DNA of 64,000 bases from Isosphaeraceae bacterium (GTDB lineage: Bacteria; Planctomycetota; Planctomycetia; Isosphaerales; Isosphaeraceae), in contig JAJPJC010000322.1 in assembly GCA_021324445.1 (NCBI GenBank), positions 1 through 64,000 of the forward strand, given 5' to 3'. Position numbers and translations under genes: made by a program. Shown piece by piece: positions 34,834-43,985 of this stretch (positions within the stretch are counted from its first letter, which is position 1; each line of letters opens with the position of its first letter). The notes beneath the pieces were generated by a model. That model had not been told where the DNA came from, searched no databases, and worked only from the letters and a program-made list of their open reading frames with translations.

Positions 34834-36441
34834 ATGACGCTCGGCTGGCGGGATCTCGTGTTCTGGGTTGTGACTCTGGGCGGGGGGATGACTCTGGCCA
34901 CAGGACTCTTGCGGCCGATGGAGCGGGCCTCGGCGCATCCCACCCGGCCGATCACCGCCGCGGCGGATCTCGGGCCGATCGTCGCACGCGTCAACGCGAC
35001 GTTCCGGAGCCTCTGGGCCGAGCAGGGGCTGGCTCCGGCCGCACCAGCCCCCGAGCTGGCCGTGATGCGCCGGTTGGCGCTGGCGCTCTGTGGCACGGTG
35101 CCGTCCCTGGAGGAAGTCCGACGGTTCGAGGCCCGGCCGGCCGCGGGCCGGCTCGACACCTGGCTGGACGACCTGCTGCACGACCGCCGTTGCGCCGACT
35201 ACCTCGCCGAGCGGTTCGCCCGGGTCTTCGTCGGCACCGAGGACGGCCCGTTCCTGCGATTTCGCCGCCGCCGCTTCGTGGCCTGGCTCAGCGACGTGAT
35301 CCTCGAGAACCGGCGGTATGACGCGGTGGTCCGCGACCTGATCGCCGGGACGGGCCTCTGGACGGACCACCCCGCGGTGAACTTCCTCTCGGTGACGATC
35401 GCCGAGGAGACCGCGCGGCCCACGCCCGATCGCCTGGCGGCGCGGGTGGCGCGGGCCTTCCTCGGCGCGCGGCTGGATTGCGCCCAGTGCCACGACCACC
35501 CGTTCCAGCCCTGGAAGCAAGCCGATTTCCGCGGCCTGGCCGCCTTCTTCGGCGGGGTCCACTCCGACTTCCGCGGCATCCGCGACGCCGAGAACGACTA
35601 CCGGGCCACCGACCGCAAGACCAAGGAGGCCAAGCTGGTCGAGCCGTGCGTCCCGTTCCGGGCCGAGCTGCGGCCCAACGCGGGCAGCCCGCGCGCGCAG
35701 CTCGCCGCCTGGGTGACCGACCCGCGCAACCCGAACCTCGCCCGCGTCACGGTCAACCGCGTCTGGGCGCTGCTCCTGGGCCGACCGCTGGTCGAGCCGG
35801 TCGACGACCTGGCGGCGGCCGCCGAGATTCACCCGGCCCTCGTGGCCCTGGCCGACGACTTCACGGCCCACGGCTCTGATCTTCACCGGCTGATCCGCAC
35901 CATCGCGGCCACCGAGGCATTCCGCCTCGACAGCGCCGCCGAGGATGCCGGCGATCGGCACGAGGCGGAGTGGGCCGTCTTCCCCATGACCCGGCTTCGG
36001 CCCGAGCAGGTGGCCGGGGCGGTCTTCCAGGCCGCCTCGCTCACGACCCTCGGCCCGCAATCCCACTGGTTCGCGCGCCTGGTCGTCTACACCGGCAGGA
36101 ACGACTTCGTCCGCCGTTACGGCGACACGGGTGAGGACGAGTTCGACGCCCGGTCCGGCACGATCCCCCAGCGCCTCTTGCTGATGAACGGCCAGATCGT
36201 CCGCGATCGGATCAAGAGCGACTTCTTCAACGCCTCCGCGCGGATCGCCGGCCTGGCCCCCGACGACCGCACGGCCGTCGAGGCCGCCTACCTCGCCGTC
36301 CTGACCCGCCGTCCCACGCCGGAGGAATCCACTCACTTCGCCGGCCGCCTCGCCGGCACTTCCGGCGACGAGCGGAAGGACCGGCTCAGTGACCTCTACT
36401 GGACCTTGATCAATTCGACCGAGTTCTCCTGGAATCATTGA
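34834..36441 (+). CDS. DUF1549/DUF1553 protein without a cytochrome c domain
   Basis: A 535-residue short member of the family, about half the length of its two relatives in this window. It has a signal/anchor segment (DLVFWVVTLGGGMTLATGLL), DUF1549 (VMRRLALALCGTVPSLEEVRRFE; LDDLLHDRRCADYLAERFARVFVG; LDCAQCHDHPFQPW with one C-x2-CH) and DUF1553 (LAAWVTDPRNPNLARVTVNRVWALLLG; LLMNGQIVRDRI). The N-terminal haem-like domain and the central insert are missing. The stop at 36439-36441 is immediately followed by the partner DUF1501 gene (start 36450), so they form an operon. Confidence 0.9.
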   Translation: MTLGWRDLVFWVVTLGGGMTLATGLLRPMERASAHPTRPITAAADLGPIVARVNATFRSLWAEQGLAPAAPAPELAVMRRLALALCGTVPSLEEVRRFEARPAAGRLDTWLDDLLHDRRCADYLAERFARVFVGTEDGPFLRFRRRRFVAWLSDVILENRRYDAVVRDLIAGTGLWTDHPAVNFLSVTIAEETARPTPDRLAARVARAFLGARLDCAQCHDHPFQPWKQADFRGLAAFFGGVHSDFRGIRDAENDYRATDRKTKEAKLVEPCVPFRAELRPNAGSPRAQLAAWVTDPRNPNLARVTVNRVWALLLGRPLVEPVDDLAAAAEIHPALVALADDFTAHGSDLHRLIRTIAATEAFRLDSAAEDAGDRHEAEWAVFPMTRLRPEQVAGAVFQAASLTTLGPQSHWFARLVVYTGRNDFVRRYGDTGEDEFDARSGTIPQRLLLMNGQIVRDRIKSDFFNASARIAGLAPDDRTAVEAAYLAVLTRRPTPEESTHFAGRLAGTSGDERKDRLSDLYWTLINSTEFSWNH

Positions 36442-36449
36442 GGCTCGTG

Positions 36450-37709
36450 ATGACTTCCCCCCACGGACCGGTGCTGGACCGTCGCGGTTTCCTCAAGCTG
36501 GCCGGGCTGAGCTGGCTGACGCCCGTCGGGCGGCTGCTGGCCGACCAGGCCGAGCGGACGCGGCAGCCGGCGCAGTCGATCATCCTCCTCTGGCTCGGCG
36601 GCGGCCCCAGCCAGCTCGAGACCTTCGACCCGCATCCCGATACGAAGATCGCCGCCGGCACCAAAGCGATCGCGACCTCGGTCCGGGGCATCCAGCTCGC
36701 GGAGGGGTACGAGCAACTGGCCAGTCAGATGGGCTCGGTCGCGTTGATCCGGTCGATGGTCAGCAAGGAGGGGGACCACGAGCGGGGCACGTACCTGATG
36801 AAGACGGGCTACCGGCCGGATCCGACCGTCGAGCATCCCTCGATCGGGGCGATCTGCTGCCACGAGCTGCCCGTGGGCCGGACCGATATTCCGCGGCACA
36901 TCTCGATCCTGACCGGCCAATGGCCCAGCCGGGGCGGGTTCCTGGGCGGCGAGTTCGACGCCTTCCAGGTCGATGACCCCAACGGCAAGTTGCCGGATGT
37001 GACCGCCGCGGTATCGCCGCCGCGCGACGTGGCGCGGGTCCGCGACCTGGAGGTCGTCGAGCGGGCCTTCGCGCGGGGGCGGGCTGGTCGGGTCGAGGAG
37101 ACCTTGCACCGCGAGACCCTGGCCCGCGCCCGCGTGATGATGACCTCCGAGCAGCTCCAGGCGTTCGACGTCTCTCAGGAGCCCGCCGCCGTGCGCGCCG
37201 AGTATGGCGCGACGGCCTTCGGCCGCGGCTGCCTGGCCGCCCGCCGGCTTATCGAAGTCGGCGTGCGCTGCGTCGAGGTCACGCTCGGGGGCTGGGACGC
37301 CCACGTCAATAACCATGAAATCCACAAGGCGCGCGCCCGGGAGCTCGATCCGGCGTTCGCCGCCTTGTTGCGCGACCTGGCGCGGCGGCACCTGCTGGAG
37401 CGCACCGTTGTGCTCTGCTGCGGCGAGTTCGGCCGCACGCCCAAGGTCAACCCGCTGGGGGGTCGCGACCACTGGCCCGGCGGCTTCAGCCTGGCCCTGG
37501 CCGGCGGCGGCCTCCGCGGCGGCCTGGCCCTCGGCCAGACCGATCCCGAGGGGCTCAAGGACCCGGTCCGGCCGACCACGATCGAGGACGTGCATGCCAC
37601 CGTCCTGACGGCCCTGGGTCTCAACCCGGCCAAGGAGAACACCGCCCCGGCGACCGGCCGGCCGATCAAGCTCAGCGCCGGCCGACCGATCCGGGAATTG
37701 CTGGTTTGA
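36450..37709 (+). CDS. DUF1501 protein
   Basis: A 419-residue DUF1501 protein. It has a Tat-like signal (LDRRGFLKLAGLSWLTPVG), LWLGGGPSQLETFDPHP, GSVALIRSMVSKEGDHERG, a VEVTLGGWDAHVNNHE segment, VVLCCGEFGRTPKVNPLGGRDHWPGGFSLALAGGGLRGG and ALGQTDPEGLKDPVRP. The ATG at 36450 is preferred to the TTG or GTG just before it; eight bases separate it from the upstream stop. It completes the third DUF1549/DUF1501 pair and is the only one with the usual order and direction. Confidence 0.92.
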   Translation: MTSPHGPVLDRRGFLKLAGLSWLTPVGRLLADQAERTRQPAQSIILLWLGGGPSQLETFDPHPDTKIAAGTKAIATSVRGIQLAEGYEQLASQMGSVALIRSMVSKEGDHERGTYLMKTGYRPDPTVEHPSIGAICCHELPVGRTDIPRHISILTGQWPSRGGFLGGEFDAFQVDDPNGKLPDVTAAVSPPRDVARVRDLEVVERAFARGRAGRVEETLHRETLARARVMMTSEQLQAFDVSQEPAAVRAEYGATAFGRGCLAARRLIEVGVRCVEVTLGGWDAHVNNHEIHKARARELDPAFAALLRDLARRHLLERTVVLCCGEFGRTPKVNPLGGRDHWPGGFSLALAGGGLRGGLALGQTDPEGLKDPVRPTTIEDVHATVLTALGLNPAKENTAPATGRPIKLSAGRPIRELLV

Positions 37710-37746
37710 ACCCAGGGGGCCATCCACCGCGGCAGATGGGGCAGAG

Positions 37747-38228
37747 ATGCTCGAGCGCGTCTCCATCGAAACCACCTTCGTCAGCTACTTGTGACGGCAC
37801 GGCCCAGCCGTGACGTGGTGATCGCCGGCCATCAACAGACCACCCACGAATGGTGGGATACGCGCCGGGGAAGCTACGAGCTTTGTGCCTCACAGTCGGT
37901 CCTGGAAGAGGCAGCGGCCGGCAATCCCCAAGCCCCTCAAGAACGGCTCGATGTCTTGCGGCCGATGACATTCCTGGAAACGACAAATGCCGCCTTGGCC
38001 TTGGCCAAAGAGCTGATTCAGGCAGGCGCGTTGCCCGCGAAGGCTGACAGCGACGCCCTGCATATTGCCATCGCAGCCACTCAAGGGATACCCTATCTCT
38101 TGACGTGGAATTGCCGGCACCTGGCCAATGCCACGATGCGGCCGCTGATCGAATCGGTCTGCGCCAGCGGCGGATTCAAAGCCCCGATCATCTGCACGCC
38201 CGAGGAGCTCCTGGAGACGAAGCCATGA
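37747..38228 (+). pseudogene. PIN-domain (VapC-like) ribonuclease gene with 2-nt insertion
   Basis: The ATG at 37747 gives MLERVSIETTFVSYL and then TGA at 37792-37794. The rest of the domain continues one frame back from GTG at 37791 (TARPSRDVVIAGHQQTTHEWW, LETTNAALALAKELIQAGALPAKADSDALHIAIAATQGIPYLLTWNCRHLANA). Joined, the sequence matches the PIN pattern (Y)IETT..SYLTARPSRD without a gap if a TG dinucleotide is removed, so an extra TG at about 37790-37793 broke the gene. The GTGA overlap would let ribosomes restart and make a 145-residue product, but that lacks the first strand and its acidic residue (Glu8). The partner gene follows with a 4-base overlap. Confidence 0.7.
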
Positions 38229-38467
38229 ACGACCCAATCGTCGATGAAGTTCGTCGCGTGCGCGATGCCTACGCCGCTCGATTCAATTATGATCTGGACG
38301 CAATCTTTCGGGATATCAAAGAGAACGAGACGAAGAGCGGGCGCACTTTCGCTTCGTTCACACCGGCCAGGTTCCAGCCGGACGAGGTGCTGCGGCCGAC
38401 TGAACCGGCCCTGCCTGTTTCCGACAGCATTCCATCTCACCAAGTCGGCTCGGCGGTTGAAGGTTAG
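38225..38467 (+). CDS. small partner protein of the PIN gene (antitoxin-like)
   Basis: An 80-residue protein (MNDPIVDEVRRVRDAYAARF, NYDLDAIFRDIKENETKSGRTF at its core). Proteins with this pattern regularly follow PIN-domain genes in cyanobacteria and planctomycetes and are presumed antitoxins, here in toxin-first order. The ATG overlaps the PIN stop as ATGA. No DNA-binding fold is obvious. If the PIN toxin is broken, this gene is now unopposed. It is followed after 33 bases by the ASST-like gene. Confidence 0.65.
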   Translation: MNDPIVDEVRRVRDAYAARFNYDLDAIFRDIKENETKSGRTFASFTPARFQPDEVLRPTEPALPVSDSIPSHQVGSAVEG

Positions 38468-38500
38468 ATCAGAAAGCGCCATGCTGGGAAGGCTTCTCTG

Positions 38501-40543
38501 ATGGGATTGCGCCGCGAACGAAGCAATCATCTCGTGAGCCGAATCGGCGCGGTGACAGCCGTGGTGCTGGTGCTCTGGGCGATCAGTCGGGTGGCGTCCT
38601 GGGATCAGGCCGGGAACGTCCAAGGCGTCGGCGCAACGTCCCAGCCGGCCCCCTCCAAGGTCGGGGTCTCGATCAACGATTCCAGGGCGTTTCCGGGATA
38701 CACCTTGTTCGCTCCGATGTCGTCCACGACCTATCTGATCGACATGCAAGGGAAGGTCGTGCGGACCTGGGTGAGCGATACGGTCCCGGGCTACAGTGCT
38801 TACCTCCTCGAGAACGGAGACCTCTTGCGCCCCGGTGTCCTCCCGCAGCAATCCTTCGGCACCGGCCCCGGGGCTGCCGGGAGAGTTCAGCGGTTCACCT
38901 GGGACGGCAAGCTCATCTGGGATTACACCTTCGCGAGCGAGACGCGGCTTCCTCATCATGATGTCGCGGGGCTGCCCAACGGCAACGTGCTGATGATCGT
39001 GTGGGAGAAAAAGACGGCCGCGGAGGCCATCGCCGCCGGTCGCAATCCGGAAACTCTCCACAAGGACTGGCCCTTGCTGCCCGACTGCCTCATCGAGGTC
39101 AAGCCCACGGGGACCACGACCGGCCAGATCGTCTGGGAATGGCACTTGTGGGACCATCTCATTCAGGATCATGATTCGGCCAAGGCGAATTATGGCGATG
39201 TGGCCGCTCATCCCGAGTTAGTCGACCTCAACTACCGAGAGGGGTTGATCCAGCTCATGCTCGTGACCCAGCAGGGCCAGGACAAGCTCCGGTCCATCGG
39301 CTATCTGGCCGTTTCCCCCTATTCGAGAACGAACCCGCCGCGGATCAACCCGGATTGGACGCACATCAACAGCGTGGACTACAACGCGGAGCTCGACCAG
39401 ATTGCCTTGAGCGTGCACGGGTTCAGTGAGGTCTGGATCATCGATCACAGCACGACGACGGCGGAAGCGGCCAGCCACCGCGGTGGCCGCTCCGGCAAGG
39501 GAGGTGATCTGCTCTACCGATGGGGCAATCCCTGGACCTATCGCGCCGGCACGGTCGCGGATCAGAAGCTCTTTGCCCAGCACGACGCGCGCTGGATCCC
39601 CAAGGGGCTCCCTGGCGCAGGACACCTCCTGGTCTTCAACAACGGCTGGCACCGGCCGGGGGGCGACTCCTCGTCGGTGGACGAGGTGATCCTCCCCGTG
39701 GATGAGGAGGGACGGTACTTCAAGACGGGGGCCGCGTTCGGACCGGACCAGCCGGTCTGGAGCTATACCGCACCCAAGAAGTCGGATTTTAATTGCACCT
39801 TCATGTCCGGGGCTCAACGACTTCCGAATGGGAATACGCTCATCTGTGCGGGCCCGGACGGCATGATCTTCGAAGTGACCCCGACGCACGAAATCGTCTG
39901 GAAATACGTGAACCCCGTCCCAGGGGGGCCGGACCCCGGCGCTCCCGACTCCCCAGGTGGTCACGGTGGCTCGCCGCCGCTGGGGCTAATCCTGCCGCCG
40001 TCCCTCCAGCAGGACTTGCATCTGTCGCCGGAGCAGACGAAGCAACTGGATGAGTTTCAGAAGGAGGTCCAGGGCCAGCTTGACCGGGTCCTCACCGACG
40101 AGCAGAGAAAGCGACTCCCGGCGCGGAGCGGCCACAGCCGCGGCGGGACCGGCGGCCTCCCTGCGCCCGGTCAGATCCTCTCGGCGTCGGCGCGCGCGCT
40201 CCTGAAGCTGAATCGCGCCCAGGACCAGCAATGGGACCGACTCCAGGAGGCGGTGGATCGCAAACTCGACACGATGATGACGGGCGAACAGAAGAAGCGG
40301 TTCCAGAAGATCCGGGAAGAGTTCGCTCGGGCCGGACCCTCCGGCGGTCCCAGACCCAGCCCACATCCTGCTGCCGCTCCCGGCGGGCCGGGAGGCCCCG
40401 CCTTCGTTCCGTCGAAGCGCTCCCTGTTCCGCGCCGCCCGGTACGCCCCGGACTTTCCCGGCCTGGCCGGCAAGGAGTTGAAGCCGGGAACGACCGTGGA
40501 AGCGATGCGGCCCAAAGAACCGGAGAAGACGGCCCCTCGATGA
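38501..40543 (+). CDS. arylsulfotransferase (ASST)-fold protein with inserted helical segment
   Basis: A 680-residue exported protein. N-terminal signal/anchor VTAVVLVLWAISRVA. Residues about 60-475 form an ASST-type beta-propeller: DMQGKVVRTWVSD, RFTWDGKLIWDYTF, PHHDVAGLPNGNVLMIVWEKK, QIVWEWHLWDHLIQDHD, WTHINSVDYNAELDQIALSVHGFSEVWIIDHST, QHDARWIPKGLPGAGHLLVFNNGWHRP. The last blade breaks after EIVWKYVNP (about 472) and resumes at KRSLFRAARYAPDFPGLAG (about 639). The 160-residue insert has two Spy-like helices (LSPEQTKQLDEF, LTDEQRKRL). ASST enzymes transfer sulfate between phenols; the catalytic His is not certain here. The GC-rich Pro/Gly linkers suggest a late insertion. Confidence 0.78.
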   Translation: MGLRRERSNHLVSRIGAVTAVVLVLWAISRVASWDQAGNVQGVGATSQPAPSKVGVSINDSRAFPGYTLFAPMSSTTYLIDMQGKVVRTWVSDTVPGYSAYLLENGDLLRPGVLPQQSFGTGPGAAGRVQRFTWDGKLIWDYTFASETRLPHHDVAGLPNGNVLMIVWEKKTAAEAIAAGRNPETLHKDWPLLPDCLIEVKPTGTTTGQIVWEWHLWDHLIQDHDSAKANYGDVAAHPELVDLNYREGLIQLMLVTQQGQDKLRSIGYLAVSPYSRTNPPRINPDWTHINSVDYNAELDQIALSVHGFSEVWIIDHSTTTAEAASHRGGRSGKGGDLLYRWGNPWTYRAGTVADQKLFAQHDARWIPKGLPGAGHLLVFNNGWHRPGGDSSSVDEVILPVDEEGRYFKTGAAFGPDQPVWSYTAPKKSDFNCTFMSGAQRLPNGNTLICAGPDGMIFEVTPTHEIVWKYVNPVPGGPDPGAPDSPGGHGGSPPLGLILPPSLQQDLHLSPEQTKQLDEFQKEVQGQLDRVLTDEQRKRLPARSGHSRGGTGGLPAPGQILSASARALLKLNRAQDQQWDRLQEAVDRKLDTMMTGEQKKRFQKIREEFARAGPSGGPRPSPHPAAAPGGPGGPAFVPSKRSLFRAARYAPDFPGLAGKELKPGTTVEAMRPKEPEKTAPR

Positions 40544-40686
40544 GTGGCGGAGACGCCGAGTCCCGGGCGGTGCGCCGCGGCGGCCACGGCGCACCCACCA
40601 GGATCGTCGCGGTGGGAGCCCCCGGCTTCAGCCTGGGGAGGAGCCGCGCCCCCGTCGCTGGGTCCGGTCTCGTGATCCGAATTCTT

Positions 40687-40773
40687 CACCGCAGAGACCG
40701 CAGAGCAAGAGCCGGAGGGAGCAGGAGAATGGTCTCCGTTTTCGTCTCTGTGGTCTCTGCGTGCTCTGCGGTG
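40687..40773. repeat. CACCGCAGAGA(C)CGCAGAGCA inverted repeat
   Basis: The left arm CACCGCAGAGACCGCAGAGCA (40687-40707) pairs imperfectly with the right arm (40744-40773), which contains TCTCTGTGGTCTCTGCG and TGCTCTGCGGTG. The rest of 40544-40884 shows no gene. Confidence 0.75.
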
Positions 40774-40884
40774 AGTCGAATTGATCGTCGCTTCAAGAGC
40801 AAGGATGCCGATCGGATGCTGAGTCCAGCCACAAGCCCCCGGCGCAGGCCGTGGGGTACCTGACTGGGAACCGCTCTCACGTTC

Positions 40885-42036
40885 TCAGTAGGCGTCGGAG
40901 CTGATGACCTCACCGCCGGCGCGGCTGCCCAGCGCGGCGTAGGTGGGAATGCTGATACTGGCCTTGAGAAAGCGCACCGAGCCGTCGCCCATGCCGAAAT
41001 TGGCTCCCCCCGGATGCATGCTCTTGAAGCCCTTCTCCGCGGCGCCGAAGCGACACCCGAGCACGGGGCCCTGCCACTGAAAGGCGCAATTCGGGGCAGA
41101 GGCGGGGACTGTGTTGGAGTTCCAGTTGATAGGTATGGTCGTCCCCGCGCAGCAACCGTTCTCATTCCAGAAGTTGCTGTCCGCCGACTGAACCGGGAGG
41201 ACTTCGCCGATCATGAGCGTGTTGCTGGTGCCGTCGGTCACGCTGGCGAGCTTGACGAACTGCACCGTCTGGTAGTCGAAGTAGCCGCGCAGACTGCCCC
41301 CGCCGACCGCGAAGTTCGGCGCATCGCCGTAGACGGTGCCCCAGTAGCCGTTCCAGCCGATCCGCGGCGTCCCCGGGGGCAGGTTGGTGCCGGGGTACGT
41401 CTCCCAGGGGAGACAGCCGCCGCAGAGCGGACCGCCGGAGTAGTTGTCCCCGAAGCTGCCGGCGTAGTTGGTGACCGCGATCACGGTCGCGGGCTGCCCG
41501 GTGGCCGGGTTGGTGGGAGGGGTGACGATCCCCGCCCCCTGCCCGGTGGGATTGCTGGTCGTCAGCCACGGCAGCAATCCGCCACCGTTGTTCCCATCGG
41601 ACGGGCAGAGCCAGACATTCGCCACCGTGACCCACGCCGTGTACATTTCGCCGGCACCTGGACCATAGCTCCCATAGTCCCGCTGGCCATCCATGCTCAC
41701 GCTGAAGTTGACGGCGTTATAGAGGTTTCCTTGCTCGAGGAACGGCAGCACCAGGGCGCGCCAACTGATCCGGGTCGATCTCATCGCCTGCCCCCAAGAG
41801 GAGCCAAGGGGGGGTTCGACGCCGCCCAGGGGGAACGATCCGAATGCGTCCTGGTAGTTCATCAGGGCCAGGCCGATTTGCTTCATGTTGTTGGTGCACT
41901 GGATGCGGCGGGCCGCCTCGCGCGCCGATTGCACGGCGGGCAACAGCAAGGCGATCAACACGGCGATGATGGCGATCACGACCAGCAGCTCAATCAGGGT
42001 AAAGCCGGCCCGGCCGTTCTGAAATCGCATTCTCAT
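40885..42036 (-). CDS. DUF1559 prepilin-like protein
   Basis: A 383-residue planctomycete DUF1559 protein. It starts with a type II secretion/type IV pilin-like cleavage motif (RAGFTLIELLVVIAIIAVLIALLLPAVQSAREAARR), followed by CTNNMKQIGLALMNY, a beta-rich domain with HPGGANFGMGDGSVRFLKASI at the C-terminus, and TDGTSNTLMIGE in the middle. These proteins are extremely numerous in planctomycetes, and their function (pseudopilin, surface or secretion-linked) is not settled. The start MRMRFQNGR at 42036 puts the Gly-Phe cleavage site close to the N-terminus as expected. It lies downstream of a lipoprotein gene on the same strand. Confidence 0.95.
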   Translation of the reverse strand: MRMRFQNGRAGFTLIELLVVIAIIAVLIALLLPAVQSAREAARRIQCTNNMKQIGLALMNYQDAFGSFPLGGVEPPLGSSWGQAMRSTRISWRALVLPFLEQGNLYNAVNFSVSMDGQRDYGSYGPGAGEMYTAWVTVANVWLCPSDGNNGGGLLPWLTTSNPTGQGAGIVTPPTNPATGQPATVIAVTNYAGSFGDNYSGGPLCGGCLPWETYPGTNLPPGTPRIGWNGYWGTVYGDAPNFAVGGGSLRGYFDYQTVQFVKLASVTDGTSNTLMIGEVLPVQSADSNFWNENGCCAGTTIPINWNSNTVPASAPNCAFQWQGPVLGCRFGAAEKGFKSMHPGGANFGMGDGSVRFLKASISIPTYAALGSRAGGEVISSDAY

Positions 42037-42184
42037 GGCAACCCTCTCTGAAGTGAGGACGCAAGGCAAGAAAAGGAACGGAGGACACGAATTCGCTGGA
42101 TGAGGAATCGGTGGTTCCTGGTCGCCGGAGCCGACCCGATTCGCCGGCGCGACGGCCGCGGTAGTCCAGCAGACGCCGGGCGAC

Positions 42185-42700
42185 TCAATCCTTGAGCTCG
42201 AAATCGACGCCGGTGTTGGACTGCTCCTTGACCTCGACGGCCAACCCCGAGGTCTCGGGCGAGCTGTACCTGGCCGGGATCAGGTTCTTGGCCGTCGCCG
42301 CGGCCCGGGCCGCGACCTTCTGCGGGTAAACCGCCGCCATGGCCTTCTTCTCGGCCTCGGTAGCGGGCCCCCCGCGCAGCTTCTTGATCTTGAGGTCGAC
42401 CTTCGACGAATCGGCCTCTTTGGCGAGGATGCCGACTTTGTATTTCCCGGGGAGGGCACCGTCATCGGGATCGTGAGTGGTCAAGGAATACCGGCCGTCG
42501 GTGATCGTCCCGCCAGCGGCCCGGCCCTTCCCGTCGGCCGGGGCGAAGCTGATCGTCCCTCGTTGCAGCGGCTTGCCGTTGTATGTGACCGTGCCCGAGA
42601 CCGGATAGCGCCTGGCCAGCCCACTGCTGTCGCCGCAGCCGACGACGGCCGCCGCGACCGGGACGGCGACCAGGAGAGAAACGACGGTCTTCCCCATCAT
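42185..42700 (-). CDS. lipoprotein with carboxypeptidase-regulatory-like domain
   Basis: A 171-residue lipoprotein. The signal MMGKTVVSLLVAVPVAAAVVGCG has a lipobox-like VVGC, with the lipidated Cys near position 22. The mature part (YPVSGTVTYNGKPLQRGTISFAP; GGTITDGRYSLTT; ALPGKYKVGILAKEA) is the transthyretin/carboxypeptidase-regulatory-like domain so common beside DUF1559 genes in planctomycetes. GGAGGAAGG precedes the ATG. It is upstream of DUF1559 by 148 bases, the reverse of the commoner order. Confidence 0.88.
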   Translation of the reverse strand: MMGKTVVSLLVAVPVAAAVVGCGDSSGLARRYPVSGTVTYNGKPLQRGTISFAPADGKGRAAGGTITDGRYSLTTHDPDDGALPGKYKVGILAKEADSSKVDLKIKKLRGGPATEAEKKAMAAVYPQKVAARAAATAKNLIPARYSSPETSGLAVEVKEQSNTGVDFELKD

Positions 42701-43016
42701 GACCTTCCTCCACTCCGAGGGCTCTCGGCCGAGCGGTCCAGTCCGGAGCACTCCAGCTCCCAACCGCCTGGTCCGCGCGATGCCGGATAAGTTACCAATC
42801 CTTCATCTGATGATTCACTGATCAGTCTCGGTCCGGGAAACCCGCCTCGATTCCCCACTGGCGGCATCTTCGCTGCTGACGACCGGCGCTCGAGGACTGG
42901 CTGGCTGGCTCGTCTCCGTGGGCCATGATCAGCCCAGGATGGAACATAGCCGATCCGGCGAGAACCCGCAAGGAAAGATTGATGCTAGTTTTTTCACCAC
43001 CCGACGTATCAAGAAG
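42701..43016. other. intergenic region, no gene recognised
   Basis: Lies between the end of the LysR-type gene and the start of the lipoprotein gene, both on the minus strand. The part next to 43017 is AT-richer, with a T-run (TAGTTTTTTC) at about 42987. I see no hairpin or gene. Confidence 0.4.
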
Positions 43017-43985
43017 CTAACACGACGAGCCGGCATGGGCCTGCGCGCTGGATCGGGGACGACCCAGGATCGCCTGAACGATGGCGACGAACTCGCGCGA
43101 CGCCTCGGAGTGGATGGCGCCTTTGCGCCGGATGGCGTAGACCGTGAGCCGTCCCAGGTCATCGGCCATGGACCGCTCGTGGAGCTCCTGGTCGGGTTGA
43201 TGCAGGGGCGAGGTGGCGATCAATCCGATGCCGTAGCCCATGGCGACGTAGCGGCGGATCACGGCCGGGGATTGAGCCCCGACGCGTCGGGGCTGCGTCT
43301 GGAACAATCCCAGGCGCTCCAGCGTCCGGGCCAGATCCTTATTGGCGAAGGAGGTCGGGGAGTTGACCAGGGGGAAGGCCGCCAGGTCGCCGACTGCGAC
43401 GCGCCGCTTTCGGGCCAGCGGGTGATCCCGGGGAGTGACCAGCAGGACATCGAGCTGGTAGCACGGCTCGAAGTGCAACCAGGGGTTGTCCGGATCCGCC
43501 GCGATGGCGGCCAGACCCAGGTCCGCCTGCATCGAGGCGACCACGGCTTCCACGTGGTCGGCCCTCATCTCGTTGAGGATCAGCCGGATGTGGGGGAAGC
43601 GCCGCTCACACTCGACCACGCAGGGGGGCAGGTCTTCGATCAGCAGGCGTGACGACGAGGCCACGCTGAGATGCAACTCGCGCGGACTGCGGCTGGATTG
43701 CAGGACCTGCTTGATCGAGCCGATCCCGGTGACCAGCGGACTGGCGATCTCCGCCAGCGAGCGACCGGCCTCGGTGGCTTGACAACCCCGGGTGTGGGGC
43801 TCGACCAGTTGCACCCCGAGATGATGCTCCAGTGCATGCACCTGCTTCCACACGGTCGGCCGCGCCAGGCCCAGGGAGTCGGCCGCCGCCGTCAGGCTTC
43901 CCAGCCGGACCGTCTCGCAGAAGCTTCGCAACTGCTGGAGCGTGATCTCCTTGTACGCCCGCCCGGGGCGACGGGGCATCAGCAT
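43017..43985 (-). CDS. LysR family transcriptional regulator (CysB-like)
   Basis: A 322-residue LysR regulator. The N-terminal winged helix covers about residues 14-75 (ITLQQLRSFCETVRLGSLTAAADSLGLARPTVWKQVHALEHHLGVQL). A periplasmic-binding-protein-like effector domain follows from about 100 to 300 (LHLSVASSSRLLIEDLPPCVVECERRFP; YQLDVLLVTPRDHPLA; VAMGYGIGLIATSPL). GAGGAA lies six bases before the ATG. In other bacteria the closest-looking group (CysB/Cbl) controls sulfate assimilation; a CobA-HemD gene at 46098 would fit sirohaem for sulfite reductase, but the two are 2 kb apart, so that link is weak. Confidence 0.88.
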   Translation of the reverse strand: MLMPRRPGRAYKEITLQQLRSFCETVRLGSLTAAADSLGLARPTVWKQVHALEHHLGVQLVEPHTRGCQATEAGRSLAEIASPLVTGIGSIKQVLQSSRSPRELHLSVASSSRLLIEDLPPCVVECERRFPHIRLILNEMRADHVEAVVASMQADLGLAAIAADPDNPWLHFEPCYQLDVLLVTPRDHPLARKRRVAVGDLAAFPLVNSPTSFANKDLARTLERLGLFQTQPRRVGAQSPAVIRRYVAMGYGIGLIATSPLHQPDQELHERSMADDLGRLTVYAIRRKGAIHSEASREFVAIVQAILGRPRSSAQAHAGSSC

